Notes under the pieces: generated by a model
Database searches by the model: none
Told to the model about the DNA's origin: nothing
What the model saw: the letters and a program-made list of their open reading frames with translations, nothing else
Translations under genes and position numbers: made by a program
From: Williamsia soli
Lineage (GTDB): Bacteria > Actinomycetota > Actinomycetes > Mycobacteriales > Mycobacteriaceae
Direction: 5' to 3'
NCBI RefSeq assembly: GCF_017377795.1
Contig: NZ_JAFRDR010000001.1
Coordinates: forward strand, 372,001-436,000
Length of the DNA: 64,000 nucleotides
Shown: positions 9,207 through 18,507 of the stretch, one piece after another
Layout: the number at the start of each line of letters is the position of its first letter
Numbering within the stretch: position 1 is the first letter of the stretch

Positions 9207-10061
9207 ATGGAACGAACTGTTGTCGGGCTCGGAGATCCGGGATATCTCGACATCGCGGCTCGGCTCGACCAACTGTGTTCCCGCCTGCCCGAGGCAGTCG
9301 CACTCCGGCGCACTGTCGATGACCTGCACGGACCGTTGCGGGTGGCGGTCACCGGCCGCCACGGCACCGGCCGAGACACCCTCGCGCGAGCGGTTCGGCG
9401 GGTCTTCGACGTGAGCCCGATCGGACCGGGGGACGAGGATGCGGATGCCGACGTCTGGTTGCACGTGCTGGCCGGCTGGCCCCGGCCCGACGATGCGGAC
9501 GCAGTCTCCCGCCTGGATCCGGAACGGAGTCTGGTGATCCTGGGCAAGGCCGACACCCTGGGCTCGTGGCCTACGGCCCGGGCACGCGCGGGCGAGTGCG
9601 CCGATGAACTGGGGAGGGCGGTGGTTGCGTTGATGCCGCTGCTCGCCGTGGCCGACCTCGGCGACCCCGACATGGAGCTGCTGGCTTCTCTCGCATCCGC
9701 AGGCGAGACGGTGCCGCCGATGCAGGCGTCGTTTGTCGACGCAGGCGGTCCACCCCAACGGCTCGCCCGAATAGGGCTGCTGCGCACTCTCGATGCCTAC
9801 GGAATCGCCTGCGTGCTGGCCTTGCTCGCCGATGGACCCATCGACGCGGTGGAGCTGGGGGCACAGCTCATCGCCCGCAGCGGGCTGCCCGCGCTCGGCG
9901 AGTTCTTGACCGCCGCGGCGGGTTCGGCCGAGCGGCTGCGGCTGGCCCGGGTCGCGGACCAACTCGAACTCGTCGCCGCGTCGGGCGTTTGTCGCGACGA
10001 CATCGAGCATTTGCTGACGGGGTCGTTGCTCGGGTCATCGCTGGAGGTGGCGACCCGGTGA
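9207..10061 (+). CDS. P-loop NTPase-like protein with variant Walker A
   Basis: 284 residues. VAVTGRHGTGRDTLARAV has the spacing of a P-loop (GxxxxGxx) but Arg replaces the usual Lys. VILGKADTL resembles the NKxD guanine-specificity motif. The remainder is helical and Ala/Leu rich. It overlaps the next gene by 4 nt (GTGA). Position between trmB and pckG matches the hypothetical Rv0209. A regulatory or non-hydrolysing GTPase-like role is possible; the function is unknown. Confidence 0.7.
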   Translation: MERTVVGLGDPGYLDIAARLDQLCSRLPEAVALRRTVDDLHGPLRVAVTGRHGTGRDTLARAVRRVFDVSPIGPGDEDADADVWLHVLAGWPRPDDADAVSRLDPERSLVILGKADTLGSWPTARARAGECADELGRAVVALMPLLAVADLGDPDMELLASLASAGETVPPMQASFVDAGGPPQRLARIGLLRTLDAYGIACVLALLADGPIDAVELGAQLIARSGLPALGEFLTAAAGSAERLRLARVADQLELVAASGVCRDDIEHLLTGSLLGSSLEVATR

Positions 10062-11479
10062 CCGTCGACGTCCAGGACATGCGTGAGGTGATCGAGCAGG
10101 TGGCTGCACTCACCGGGCGGCCTGCCGTAGATCCCGACCCCGTCGACGTGGTGGTTGCAGGGATCGGACGGGTGGGGGTCACTGCGGTGACTTCGGTGCT
10201 CGGCACGGCGGGACTGCCGGTTCGGGAGTGGAGGCCGGGTGCAGCCGACCGGACGGCCGTGGCCTTGCTGATCGTCGATCCCTCGTCGGGCATCGGATCA
10301 GGTGAACTCGAACTCGTCCAGAGGTTGCAGGCCGACGCTGCTGTCGTTGCACTGGTGTGCAACAAGATCGACGCGTTCTGGGATTGGCCGACGCTGCTGA
10401 AGGTCAATCGCGGTCTGCTCGATCCCGACGGCAGATTGCCGATCTTCGCGGTCTCGGCGGCTGCCGCTCTCGCCGGGCACGGGGACGAGTCGGGGTTCGG
10501 GGCGCTGGCGGCATGGCTGGGCGAGCAACTCGATCCGGTCGCGCGCTCGGAGCGCCTGGCAACGGTGGCGGCGGAACGAGAACTGGGCGAGCTCATCGAC
10601 GACCTGGCCTCTCGTGACCGCGCGGATCCGGCAATTCCGATGCTGGCCGAGCGTGCGGCCATCCACGCGGCGCGCGATCGTGGTCGTCCCGACCGGCTTG
10701 CGGCCCTTCGGGGCGGCGCCGGGCAGATCCGCAGCGGTGTGCTCGCCGAGGTCGCCGGGTCGGCCCGGGACATCGCCACCGAAGCGGCCGGGAGAGCCGC
10801 TGAGCTGCCGCGGTCGGGTATCGAAGACTTCGCCGCCGGTCTTGCCGGTCGCCTGGACCGTCTGCGACACCGAATCCGGTGCAGAACAGCCGACGAGATC
10901 GGGGCACTCGAGGCCCGGACGATGCTGGGATTGGAAGACACTGAACCCGCAGGTTTACCTGCGCCGCCGCCGGCGGTGCCGTTGCCGCCGCTACCCACCC
11001 AGCGTCGTGGTGCCGAGGATGCGCTGCTGGTGGTGTTCGGGGCATCCGCGGGTCTGGGTCTCGGGCGGCTCATCGTGACCCCGATGACTGCTGTCGACAC
11101 ACTTCAGTGGATCTCGATGCCGCTGACACTGATCCTCGGTGTCGTGATCGCGGCCGGACTGGTCCGGCTGCGCAGGCTATCCGCTCTGCGCACGTCGATG
11201 GGCAGCTGGGCGCAGGCAGCGGTCGCCGATGCCCGTATCGGTCTCGAGCAGGAGATCTCCCGCCAGCTGCTCACCGCTGAGTCGGTGATCGGCGGCCGGG
11301 TCACCCGGCACTACGAACGGCGCGCACATCTGACCGCCGACCGGGTCGCCGACCTCGATCGCCAGATCCGGGAGTGTCGCCGATCGGCGACGGTCGCGCG
11401 GGACAACGACAACACCCGGCTCGCTGCGGCGATCGAGGTCCGTGACCGGATCGATCAGATCCTCACCCGGCTCGGCTGA
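10058..11479 (+). CDS. Dynamin-like/GTPase-fold membrane-associated protein
   Basis: 473 residues from GTG 10058, which overlaps the previous stop and has GGAGGT 9 nt upstream; ATG 9989 is less likely. The N-terminal G-domain-like region has a decayed P-loop (GIGRVGVTAV) but a good guanine motif (VCNKIDAF). A long helical middle is followed by a Pro-rich linker and two hydrophobic segments (about residues 345-375), then a C-terminal coiled region. The layout recalls bacterial dynamin-like pairs encoded in tandem. Positional match to Rv0210. Confidence 0.65.
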   Translation: MTVDVQDMREVIEQVAALTGRPAVDPDPVDVVVAGIGRVGVTAVTSVLGTAGLPVREWRPGAADRTAVALLIVDPSSGIGSGELELVQRLQADAAVVALVCNKIDAFWDWPTLLKVNRGLLDPDGRLPIFAVSAAAALAGHGDESGFGALAAWLGEQLDPVARSERLATVAAERELGELIDDLASRDRADPAIPMLAERAAIHAARDRGRPDRLAALRGGAGQIRSGVLAEVAGSARDIATEAAGRAAELPRSGIEDFAAGLAGRLDRLRHRIRCRTADEIGALEARTMLGLEDTEPAGLPAPPPAVPLPPLPTQRRGAEDALLVVFGASAGLGLGRLIVTPMTAVDTLQWISMPLTLILGVVIAAGLVRLRRLSALRTSMGSWAQAAVADARIGLEQEISRQLLTAESVIGGRVTRHYERRAHLTADRVADLDRQIRECRRSATVARDNDNTRLAAAIEVRDRIDQILTRLG

Positions 11480-11606
11480 CTTCAGGGCGCTCCCCGGCTG
11501 CTCGGCTGTGCCGGTGTGAGAAGTCGATCGGTCGAGATGGAACCCGATGGGCCGCGGGTGCGTCCAATCCAGCGGACGGCACCAACCACGACGCGGGGGA
11601 GACCAC

Positions 11607-11957
11607 ATGGACAGCGAGTTCCTGGCCGGGCTCGGTGGGGATCCGGCGGATGAGCAGGCTGCATATGTGCAGCACGCGGAGCCCGCGCCGGCAAGCGAGG
11701 TCTACGACAATCTGTGGATCGTCGAGAACGATCGCATCTGGGATCTGGGCCCCGCGGATGTGGACACCGATGCTGACGGCATCGCAGATTCGCTCACCCG
11801 TCCCGGTCCGGACGGACTCACCGTCTACACCGACAGCGATCGCGACGGACAGGTCGACCTCATCACCGAGGTCCGCAAAGACGGCGGCTTCAGTTCGCAA
11901 CGACTCGATCCGTCGAGCGGCGAGTGGATCGCTACCGATTCGGGTCGACTCGGGTGA
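11607..11957 (+). CDS. Small acidic protein with calcium-loop-like repeats (DUF6802-like)
   Basis: 116 residues starting at ATG 11607 after a GGGGGA ribosome binding site. Two similar acidic loops, DVDTDADGIADS and YTDSDRDGQVDL, have the DxDxDG pattern of EF-hand/thrombospondin type 3 calcium sites. No signal peptide is seen, so it is probably cytoplasmic or exported by another route. I associate it with DUF6802 from its overall pattern, but this was not searched. Confidence 0.65.
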   Translation: MDSEFLAGLGGDPADEQAAYVQHAEPAPASEVYDNLWIVENDRIWDLGPADVDTDADGIADSLTRPGPDGLTVYTDSDRDGQVDLITEVRKDGGFSSQRLDPSSGEWIATDSGRLG

Positions 11958-11986
11958 GTCCGCGAGCCATTCCACCCATTTGTGTA

Positions 11987-12015
11987 GTCAATCTATAGAA
12001 ACATGTAGATTTGAC
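11987..12015. other. AT-rich hairpin upstream of pckG
   Basis: GTCAATCTA (11987-11995) pairs with TAGATTTGAC (12006-12015) with one bulged base and a 10-nt loop. It lies 30 bp after the small acidic gene and 180 bp before pckG, so it may end the upstream transcript or act in the pckG promoter region. The local AT content is clearly above the surroundings. Confidence 0.35.
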
Positions 12016-12031
12016 GACGGCTACGTTTCTT

Positions 12032-12051
12032 ATCACTCCACATGGTGAGAT
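12032..12051. promoter_or_regulatory. Candidate operator upstream of pckG
   Basis: ATCACTCCA and TGGTGAGAT flank a CA centre and match as inverted repeats at 7 of 9 positions. It lies about 145 bp before the pckG start in a 239-bp gap. A stem CCCC/GGGG near 12113-12127 lies between it and the gene. PEPCK genes are commonly under carbon control, so an operator is plausible; the regulator is not identifiable. Confidence 0.25.
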
Positions 12052-12196
12052 GTGCCCTATTACACGCCCCGATTGACGGGATCGGGGAATGGCGAAGTAA
12101 CCTGAGAAAAAGACCCCCCACGGAGGGGCTGACCGGCGCAGACGCTCACCGCACAGCGATTTCTGCCCGGGCGGTCACCGGCAGGAGAGATAAACA

Positions 12197-14029
12197 ATGA
12201 CCTCAGCAACAATTCCCGGTTTGGACCCCGACAATGCGCCGACGTCGCACACCGAGTTGCTGGCGTGGGTTCGCGAGATCGCAGAGCTCACCCAACCTGA
12301 CCGTGTCGAGTGGTCCGATGGCTCCGACGCCGAGTGGGATCGTCTGACGACGGAACTGGTCGCTGCCGGCACCCTCACGAAACTCAACGAGGAGAAGGCG
12401 CCGAACTCTTTCCTGGCGAACTCCGATCCCGCCGACGTCGCACGGGTCGAATCGCGCACCTACATCTGCTCCAAGCGCGAGGTCGACGCAGGTCCGACCA
12501 ACAACTGGGTCGATCCGACCGAGATGCGCGCGACCATGACCGACCTCTACCGCGGCAGCATGCGTGGCCGCACGATGTACGTCATCCCGTTCTGCATGGG
12601 TCCTCTGGGCTCGGACGATCCGAAGCTCGGCGTCGAGATCACCGACTCCGCCTACGTGGTGCTGTCGATGCGGGTCATGACACGAGTCGGCCCCGAGGTC
12701 ATCGCGGCACTGGGTGAGGACCGGTTCTTCGTCAAGGCGCTGCACTCGTTGGGTGCCCCGCTCGAATCGGGTCAGGACGATGTGCCGTGGCCCTGCAACC
12801 CGGACAAATACATCACCCACTTCCCCGAGGATCGCGAGATCTGGTCCTTCGGTTCGGGTTACGGCGGCAACGCCCTGCTCGGCAAGAAGTGCTACTCGCT
12901 GCGTATCGCATCGGCGATGGCTCACGACGAGGGCTGGCTGGCCGAGCACATGCTCATCCTCAAGCTCATCAGCCCGGAAGAGAAGGCCTACTACATCGCG
13001 GCTGCCTTCCCGAGTGCGTGCGGCAAGACCAACCTGGCGATGATCCAGCCGACCATTCCCGGCTGGCGCGCCGAGACCCTCGGCGACGACATCGCGTGGA
13101 TGCGGTTCGGCGACGATGGCCGCCTGTACGCCGTGAACCCGGAGTTCGGTTTCTTCGGTGTCGCGCCGGGCACCAACTACAGCTCCAACCCCAACGCCAT
13201 GAAGACCATGGAGGCGGGCAACACGATCTACACGAACGTCGCCCGCACCGACGACAACAACGTCTGGTGGGAAGGCCTCGAAGGCGACCCCCAGCACCTG
13301 ATCGACTGGCGCGGCAACGACTGGACGCCCGACTCCGACACCCCGGCAGCGCATCCGAACTCGCGCTACTGCACCCCGATGAGCCAGTGCCCGATCATGG
13401 CTCCCGAGTGGGATGACCCCCAGGGCGTACCCATCTCGGCCATCCTGTTCGGCGGACGTCGCAAGACCACCGTGCCGCTGGTCACCGAGGCTCGCAGCTG
13501 GCAGCACGGCGTGTTCATGGGTGCCACCGTCGGCTCGGAGCAGACCGCAGCCGCTGAGGGCACCGTCGGCACCATTCGTCGCGACCCCATGGCGATGCTG
13601 CCGTTCCTCGGCTACAACGTCGGTGACTACCTCAACCACTGGATCGACCTCGGTAAGAACGCCGACGAGTCGAAACTGCCGAAGGTTTTCTACGTCAACT
13701 GGTTCCGCCGCGGCGACGACAAGCGCTTCCTGTGGCCAGGATTCGGCGAGAACAGCCGCGTCCTCAAGTGGATCGTGGAGCGCATCGAGGGCAAGACCGG
13801 TGGCATCGACACCCCTGTCGGGATCGTCGCCACCCCGGAGGCCCTCGACCTCGAGGGTCTCGACGTCTCCGAGGCGGACGTCGCCGAAGCTCTCGCAGTC
13901 AACACCGACGAGTGGCGCAGCGAGATCCCCTCCATCGAGGAGTGGTTCGACTTCGTCGGCGAGAAGTTGCCGACAGGCATCAAGGACGAGTTCGACGCAC
14001 TCAAACAACGTCTGTCTGCAGACAAATAA
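12197..14029 (+). CDS. pckG: Phosphoenolpyruvate carboxykinase (GTP)
   Basis: 610 residues, the full length of GTP-dependent [18 protein letters not shown] is the GTP-class P-loop with its reactive Cys, and [13 protein letters not shown] provides the metal-binding region. It catalyses oxaloacetate + GTP to PEP + GDP + CO2, the entry step of gluconeogenesis from TCA intermediates or fatty acids. A clear AGGAGA precedes ATG 12197. It is monocistronic, followed by a strong terminator hairpin. Position after the two P-loop genes matches Rv0211. Confidence 0.97.
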   Translation: MTSATIPGLDPDNAPTSHTELLAWVREIAELTQPDRVEWSDGSDAEWDRLTTELVAAGTLTKLNEEKAPNSFLANSDPADVARVESRTYICSKREVDAGPTNNWVDPTEMRATMTDLYRGSMRGRTMYVIPFCMGPLGSDDPKLGVEITDSAYVVLSMRVMTRVGPEVIAALGEDRFFVKALHSLGAPLESGQDDVPWPCNPDKYITHFPEDREIWSFGSGYGGNALLGKKCYSLRIASAMAHDEGWLAEHMLILKLISPEEKAYYIAAAFPSACGKTNLAMIQPTIPGWRAETLGDDIAWMRFGDDGRLYAVNPEFGFFGVAPGTNYSSNPNAMKTMEAGNTIYTNVARTDDNNVWWEGLEGDPQHLIDWRGNDWTPDSDTPAAHPNSRYCTPMSQCPIMAPEWDDPQGVPISAILFGGRRKTTVPLVTEARSWQHGVFMGATVGSEQTAAAEGTVGTIRRDPMAMLPFLGYNVGDYLNHWIDLGKNADESKLPKVFYVNWFRRGDDKRFLWPGFGENSRVLKWIVERIEGKTGGIDTPVGIVATPEALDLEGLDVSEADVAEALAVNTDEWRSEIPSIEEWFDFVGEKLPTGIKDEFDALKQRLSADK

Positions 14030-14041
14030 CGAACATCAACC

Positions 14042-14078
14042 ACAACGCCGCCGCCGGGTCTCCCGGCGGCGGCGTTGT
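14042..14078 (+). terminator. Strong GC-rich hairpin terminator after pckG
   Basis: CAACGCCGCCGCCGGG (14043-14058) and CCCGGCGGCGGCGTTG (14062-14077) form a perfect 16-bp stem, 17 bp with the flanking A/T pair, around a 3-nt TCT loop, 13 bp after the pckG stop. No U-run follows, as is usual in high-GC actinobacteria. Confidence 0.85.
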
Positions 14079-14115
14079 CGTGTCACCGGCCGCTCACGAT
14101 CGACCTGGCTGCGCA

Positions 14116-14135
14116 AATCATCCTGTAGGAGGATT
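14116..14135. promoter_or_regulatory. Candidate operator upstream of the MacB-like ABC genes
   Basis: AATCATCCTGTAGGAGGATT is an inverted repeat with 8 of 9 arm matches around a GT centre, 131 bp before the ABC gene start. The arrangement is what a response regulator or dimeric repressor would bind. ABC/FtsX pairs of this kind are often induced by envelope stress; that link is inference. Confidence 0.35.
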
Positions 14136-14266
14136 CCCAGGCAGGATGTAAGGGGAAAGATCAGGGTCGTCCCCGATGATTCGGCGGCGGGCTGCCAGTC
14201 AGTATTTGAGTCAGCCCTAACCAGGCATCGTGCACCACTGACCGAAAAGTGAGAAAGGCCAGACAC

Positions 14267-15049
14267 ATGACCGCCCCACCGACCGCAGTTGCAGCCCGTG
14301 CGACCGATTTGAGGAAGATCTACGGCACCGGAGATACCCAAGTGCACGCGCTGGCAGGAGTCTCCGCAGACTTTGTCCGCGGCGAGTTCACCGCCATCAT
14401 GGGCCCGTCGGGGTCCGGCAAATCCACGCTGATGCATTGCCTGGCCGGCCTGGATACGGCCAGCAGTGGTTCGGTCAGCATCGGGGATACGGATCTGACG
14501 AACCTCTCCGACAAGCAGACGACCTTGCTGCGTCGCGATCGCATCGGCTTCGTCTTCCAGTCGTTCAACCTGGTTCCCACGCTCACCGCCAAAGAGAACA
14601 TCACCCTGCCGCTCGACATCGCGGGCCGCAAGGCGGATCAGCAGTGGTTCGACACCGTGATCGGACGCCTCGGCATCGCCGATCGTCTCGGCCATCGGCC
14701 CAGCGAGCTCTCCGGTGGCCAGCAGCAGCGTGTGGCCTGCGCCAGGGCGCTCGTCGGCCAGCCGGAGATCATCTTCGGCGATGAGCCGACCGGCAACCTG
14801 GACTCACGTTCCTCCGGGGAGGTCCTGAGCATCCTGCGGGCTGCGGTCAGCGAGTTCGGGCAGACCGTCGTGATCGTCACCCACGACCCTCGTGCGGCCA
14901 GCTATGCGGATCGGGTCGTATTCCTCGCGGATGGCCAGATCGTCCAGGAGCTACGCAACCCCGATGCCGACGAGATTTTCGAGTACATGAAGAACCTCGA
15001 TGAGACACCGTCGAGCGGAGGCTACTCGCAAGCCCCCAGGGAGCTCTGA
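14267..15049 (+). CDS. MacB/LolD-type ABC transporter ATP-binding protein
   Basis: 260 residues. Walker A GPSGSGKST, signature LSGGQQQR, Walker B FGDEPTGNLD and switch VIVTHD are all intact, and FQSFNLVPTLTA is the Q-loop typical of the MacB/LolD/FtsE class. I start at ATG 14267 after a GAGAAAGG ribosome site; GTG 14249 is a longer option. Its stop overlaps the ATG of the permease by 1 nt, so the two form one transporter. Likely a mechanotransmission complex acting on envelope substrates rather than a classical pump. Confidence 0.9.
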   Translation: MTAPPTAVAARATDLRKIYGTGDTQVHALAGVSADFVRGEFTAIMGPSGSGKSTLMHCLAGLDTASSGSVSIGDTDLTNLSDKQTTLLRRDRIGFVFQSFNLVPTLTAKENITLPLDIAGRKADQQWFDTVIGRLGIADRLGHRPSELSGGQQQRVACARALVGQPEIIFGDEPTGNLDSRSSGEVLSILRAAVSEFGQTVVIVTHDPRAASYADRVVFLADGQIVQELRNPDADEIFEYMKNLDETPSSGGYSQAPREL

Positions 15050-17586
15050 TGGCGTCGAACACCATGCGCAAGGTCTCTCTGAGAAACCTTGCTGCGCACA
15101 AGCTCCGGCTTGTGTTGACGGTGTTGTCCGTGGTCTTGGGTACCGCGTTCGTCGCGGGCTCGATTATATTCACCTCGACGGTGTCGACGGCGTTCGACGG
15201 CATTTTCAACAATGTCGCGCTGGGTGTCGACACCCAGATCACGCCGAAAGAGTCGAACTCCTCCGGTGTTCCGGACTCGGTGCTCGACCAGCTGGAAGAC
15301 AACAAGTCCGAACTCGGGATCGCCAAGATCATGCCGTCGTACAGCGGTCCGGCGACGATCGCGAAGGCCGACGGCAAGGCACTGCAGACCGGAGGCGCGC
15401 CGAGTGTCGGCAGTGCCTTCCAGCCTCCGGATCAGCGACTTTCGGATACGGAGAGCCGGCTCATCGCAGGCCGGGCACCTGCGGCACCGAACGAGGTTGC
15501 GCTGAACGATTCGGCCGCTGACGAAGCCGATCTGAAGCTCGGGTCGACCACGAAGGTGGCGATCAGCCGCGGCATGGGTGCTCCGATGGAGGTGACCATC
15601 GTCGGGCTCCTGAACGTTCCAGGCGACACCAGTGGTTTCACCAACGTCCAGTTCCTCGAGTCGACGGCAAAAGACCTGTTCTCCGACGGATCGCATTCGC
15701 AAGCCATCGATCTACAAGCTGTGCAGGGAGTGAGCCCCGAGGAGCTCAAGTCCCGGGTCGGCGCCCTGATCGGTGATGGCTACGAACTGCGCACCGGTGA
15801 TCAGGTCCGACAGGACGAAAAAGACAACATCAACCAGTTCCTCGATGTCTTCAACTACATCCTGCTGGCGTTCGCTGCGATCGGACTGATCGTCGGCACG
15901 TTCATCATCTACAACACATTCTCGATGATCGTGGCGCAGCGGGTGCGAGAGTTGGCTCTGCTCAGGGCAATCGGCGCGAGCCGCAAGCAGGTCACGAGGT
16001 CTGTGCTGCTCGAGGCATTTGTCGTCGGGTTGATCGGTGCGCTGATCGGACTCGCCGCAGGTATCGGTATTGCGGCGTTGCTGCGGGCCCTGACGTCGTC
16101 GACAGGTCTGCCGACGGCGTCGCTGCAGATCGGTGCGACCGCGGTCATCGCCTGTCTCGTGGTCGGTATCGGTGTGACCATGATCAGCGCCTACGCCCCG
16201 GCTCGACGTGCGTCGAAGGTGTCGCCGGTCGAGGCGATGCGCGAGAGCGCCACAGACGGGCAGGCGTCACTCAAGGTGCGGACGATCATCGGAATCGTGT
16301 TGGCCGTCGTCGCGGTTGCGTTGCTGGCCATCGGCGCGGCGGGCGAGGGCCCAGGCGCGGCAGCCACAGTCGGCGGCGGCGCGCTGGTGATGATCTTCGC
16401 GGTGGTGTTCGCGGCGCCTGCGTTGTCGCGGCCGTTCGTCGGTGCGATCGGGTCCGTGCTCGCGCGGCCCTTCGGAAAGATCGGCCAGTTGGCTCGCACC
16501 AACGCGGTTCGCAATCCGAGGCGAACGGCTGCAACGGCTTTCGCGTTGACATTGGGCCTCATGCTGGTCGCGGTGATCGGCACGCTCGGTTCGTCGTTCA
16601 AAGGAACCATCGACGAGGCGATCGACACGGGTCTGACTGCGAACCTGATCATCTCGGGTTCGCAGGGCAGCGGTTTCTCGCCGTCGGTGAGCGAGTCGGT
16701 CGATGGCATCGAGGGTGTCGAATCGGTGGTGTCGTTCGGGGCTGTCCAGGCGCAGGTCGACGGCGACAGCGTATGGGGTTATTCCCCGATCGGTGACATG
16801 GAGACGGTGACCCCGTACGAGATGGTCGAAGGCCCTCCCACAGTGGAGCCGGACGGCATGGTCGTGGGAGAGCGTACGTCGAAGGAGAAGGGTTGGAACA
16901 TCGGTGACACCGTTGAGATGACCAACTTCGACGGCACTGTCGTCCCGGTGACGGTTACCGGCATCTTCAAGGACAACCCGCTCGTCGATCCATGGGCGAT
17001 CGGCAGTGACGCGTACCAGAAGCTGATCCCCGAGCCTTTGCGGACAGATGTCTTCGCGGCCATCAAGACCGTGCCGGGGGCAAACATCGACCAGATCAGC
17101 GATCGCGTCGAGGATGCCACCGCCGACTACCTGACGGTGAAGGTGCAGACGCCGGCAGAGTTCAAGGGCGAGCAGTCATCTCAGATCGATCAGATGCTCA
17201 GCGTCCTGTACGCGATGCTCGGACTCGCCTTGGTGATCGCGGTGCTCGGTATCGTGAACACGCTGGCGTTGTCGGTGATCGAGCGCAAGCGGGAGATCGG
17301 GATGCTGCGGGCGATCGGTATGGCCCGGGCGCAGGTGAGACGGACGATCTACATCGAGTCGCTACTCATCGCGATCTTCGGTGCCGTCCTGGGCGTGGTG
17401 CTCGGTGTCGCGTTCGGCTGGGCGTTGGTCCGGACCCTGCGGTACTGGGGACTGGGCGATCCGGTGTTCCCCTGGGGTCTGATCGTCATCACCCTGGTGG
17501 GCGCGGCGATAGTCGGTGTGCTGGCGGCATTGTGGCCGGCATCCCGCGCGGCCAAGACCAAGCCGCTCGAGGCGATCGCCGAGTAG
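15049..17586 (+). CDS. FtsX-like ABC permease, duplicated
   Basis: 845 residues with two FtsX units: an N-terminal helix, an extracytoplasmic domain (about 45-250), three helices with the typical RVRELALLRAIGASRKQV loop, a linker helix pair, then a second extracytoplasmic domain (about 500-710) and three helices with ERKREIGMLRAIGMARAQV. The 4+4 helix layout is the usual one for long actinobacterial MacB-like permeases partnered with a single ATPase. Substrate unknown; candidates are lipoproteins, peptides or lipids. Confidence 0.9.
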   Translation: MASNTMRKVSLRNLAAHKLRLVLTVLSVVLGTAFVAGSIIFTSTVSTAFDGIFNNVALGVDTQITPKESNSSGVPDSVLDQLEDNKSELGIAKIMPSYSGPATIAKADGKALQTGGAPSVGSAFQPPDQRLSDTESRLIAGRAPAAPNEVALNDSAADEADLKLGSTTKVAISRGMGAPMEVTIVGLLNVPGDTSGFTNVQFLESTAKDLFSDGSHSQAIDLQAVQGVSPEELKSRVGALIGDGYELRTGDQVRQDEKDNINQFLDVFNYILLAFAAIGLIVGTFIIYNTFSMIVAQRVRELALLRAIGASRKQVTRSVLLEAFVVGLIGALIGLAAGIGIAALLRALTSSTGLPTASLQIGATAVIACLVVGIGVTMISAYAPARRASKVSPVEAMRESATDGQASLKVRTIIGIVLAVVAVALLAIGAAGEGPGAAATVGGGALVMIFAVVFAAPALSRPFVGAIGSVLARPFGKIGQLARTNAVRNPRRTAATAFALTLGLMLVAVIGTLGSSFKGTIDEAIDTGLTANLIISGSQGSGFSPSVSESVDGIEGVESVVSFGAVQAQVDGDSVWGYSPIGDMETVTPYEMVEGPPTVEPDGMVVGERTSKEKGWNIGDTVEMTNFDGTVVPVTVTGIFKDNPLVDPWAIGSDAYQKLIPEPLRTDVFAAIKTVPGANIDQISDRVEDATADYLTVKVQTPAEFKGEQSSQIDQMLSVLYAMLGLALVIAVLGIVNTLALSVIERKREIGMLRAIGMARAQVRRTIYIESLLIAIFGAVLGVVLGVAFGWALVRTLRYWGLGDPVFPWGLIVITLVGAAIVGVLAALWPASRAAKTKPLEAIAE

Positions 17587-17598
17587 TAGTCTCCGCAG

Positions 17599-17660
17599 AA
17601 GCACACGCTCCGGTCAGAAGCACGCGTTTCAACGTGTGCATATGGCCGGAGCGTGTGCTT
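17599..17660. terminator. Nested palindrome between convergent genes
   Basis: Outer arms AAGCACACGCTCCGG (17599-17613) and CCGGAGCGTGTGCTT (17646-17660) form a perfect 15-bp stem. Inner arms GCACGCGTT (17620-17628) and AACGTGTGC (17631-17639) pair with one mismatch. A symmetric 6/6 internal loop separates them. The stem is followed by TTTTG on the plus strand, making a good terminator for the permease; it would also work for the convergent methyltransferase. Confidence 0.75.
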
Positions 17661-17668
17661 TTGTGGTC

Positions 17669-18448
17669 TCAGTTCTTGCGGAGCAACAGAACAAGGTTGC
17701 TGCCCAGTACTTCTCGGACCAGTGGGACACGCATGATCCACCAGAGTCGGCCCGGCAGGTAGCGGGGGAAAGCGCGCAGCAGGGTGGCCTCACCAGCCGG
17801 GACGGACTCGGCCCACCGCATACCATCAGCGGCTGTGACCTTGAAAAGCGATGTGCCATAGAGATTCTTGGGCGGATGGCCGTGCTTGCGTGTGTACCAT
17901 CGCGCTGCGCGAGCACCGCCGACGTAGTGGGTCAGGCCCATCTCGTGACCGCCGAAAGGCCCGTACCAGAGGGTGTAGCTCAGCAGGACGAGTCCGCCGG
18001 ACCTGGTCACCCGCAGCATCTCTTGGGCCATGGTCCACGGATCACGCACGTGCTCTGCGACATTCGACGAGTAGCAGACGTCGACGACACCGTCGGCGAT
18101 CGGCAAGGCCATGCCCGAACCACGGACACTGGCGCGCTGGGGAAGCCCCGCAGCGTGCATCTCGGTGGGGTCGGGTTCGACGGACACGTAGTCGGCGCCG
18201 CGGGCGCGGAACACCTCGGCGAAGTACCCGGGACCACCGCCGACGTCCAGCACGGTGAGGCCCCGCAGATCCGTGCCGCTGACATCGAGGTGGAGTGCCT
18301 CGATGAGTTCCACGGAGTCATCCGCCAAGGCGCCGTAGAACCGATCGGGATCGGGCTGTTCATACCGGAAGTGGTTCAGCAGGCGCACGGACCGAGATAC
18401 GGACGCCCGCTGCTGCGCTCGGCGGGTGGTTCCTCTCACCGGGGACAC
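17669..18448 (-). CDS. Class I SAM-dependent methyltransferase
   Basis: 259 residues from GTG 18448, avoiding overlap with the divergent glycosyltransferase; an open frame to 18541 exists. Motif I VLDVGGGPGYFAEVF, an acidic SVEPDP at the end of strand 2 and SSNVAEHVRDPW (motif post II) mark the Methyltransf_11 fold. It pairs divergently with a GT4 glycosyltransferase as I recall for Rv0224c/Rv0225, so an envelope glycolipid or polysaccharide substrate is likely. The acceptor is unknown. Confidence 0.8.
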   Translation of the reverse strand: MSPVRGTTRRAQQRASVSRSVRLLNHFRYEQPDPDRFYGALADDSVELIEALHLDVSGTDLRGLTVLDVGGGPGYFAEVFRARGADYVSVEPDPTEMHAAGLPQRASVRGSGMALPIADGVVDVCYSSNVAEHVRDPWTMAQEMLRVTRSGGLVLLSYTLWYGPFGGHEMGLTHYVGGARAARWYTRKHGHPPKNLYGTSLFKVTAADGMRWAESVPAGEATLLRAFPRYLPGRLWWIMRVPLVREVLGSNLVLLLRKN

Positions 18449-18507
18449 GTTACTTCGCCACCGCCCACCCGTGGCCTGGAGCGCTGTGCCCGCTACCCTG
18501 GCTGGCA

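Noticed and set aside
12203-14008. 601-codon minus-strand frame opposite pckG
   Set aside because: PEPCK motifs cover the plus strand completely; the antisense frame is a composition artefact.
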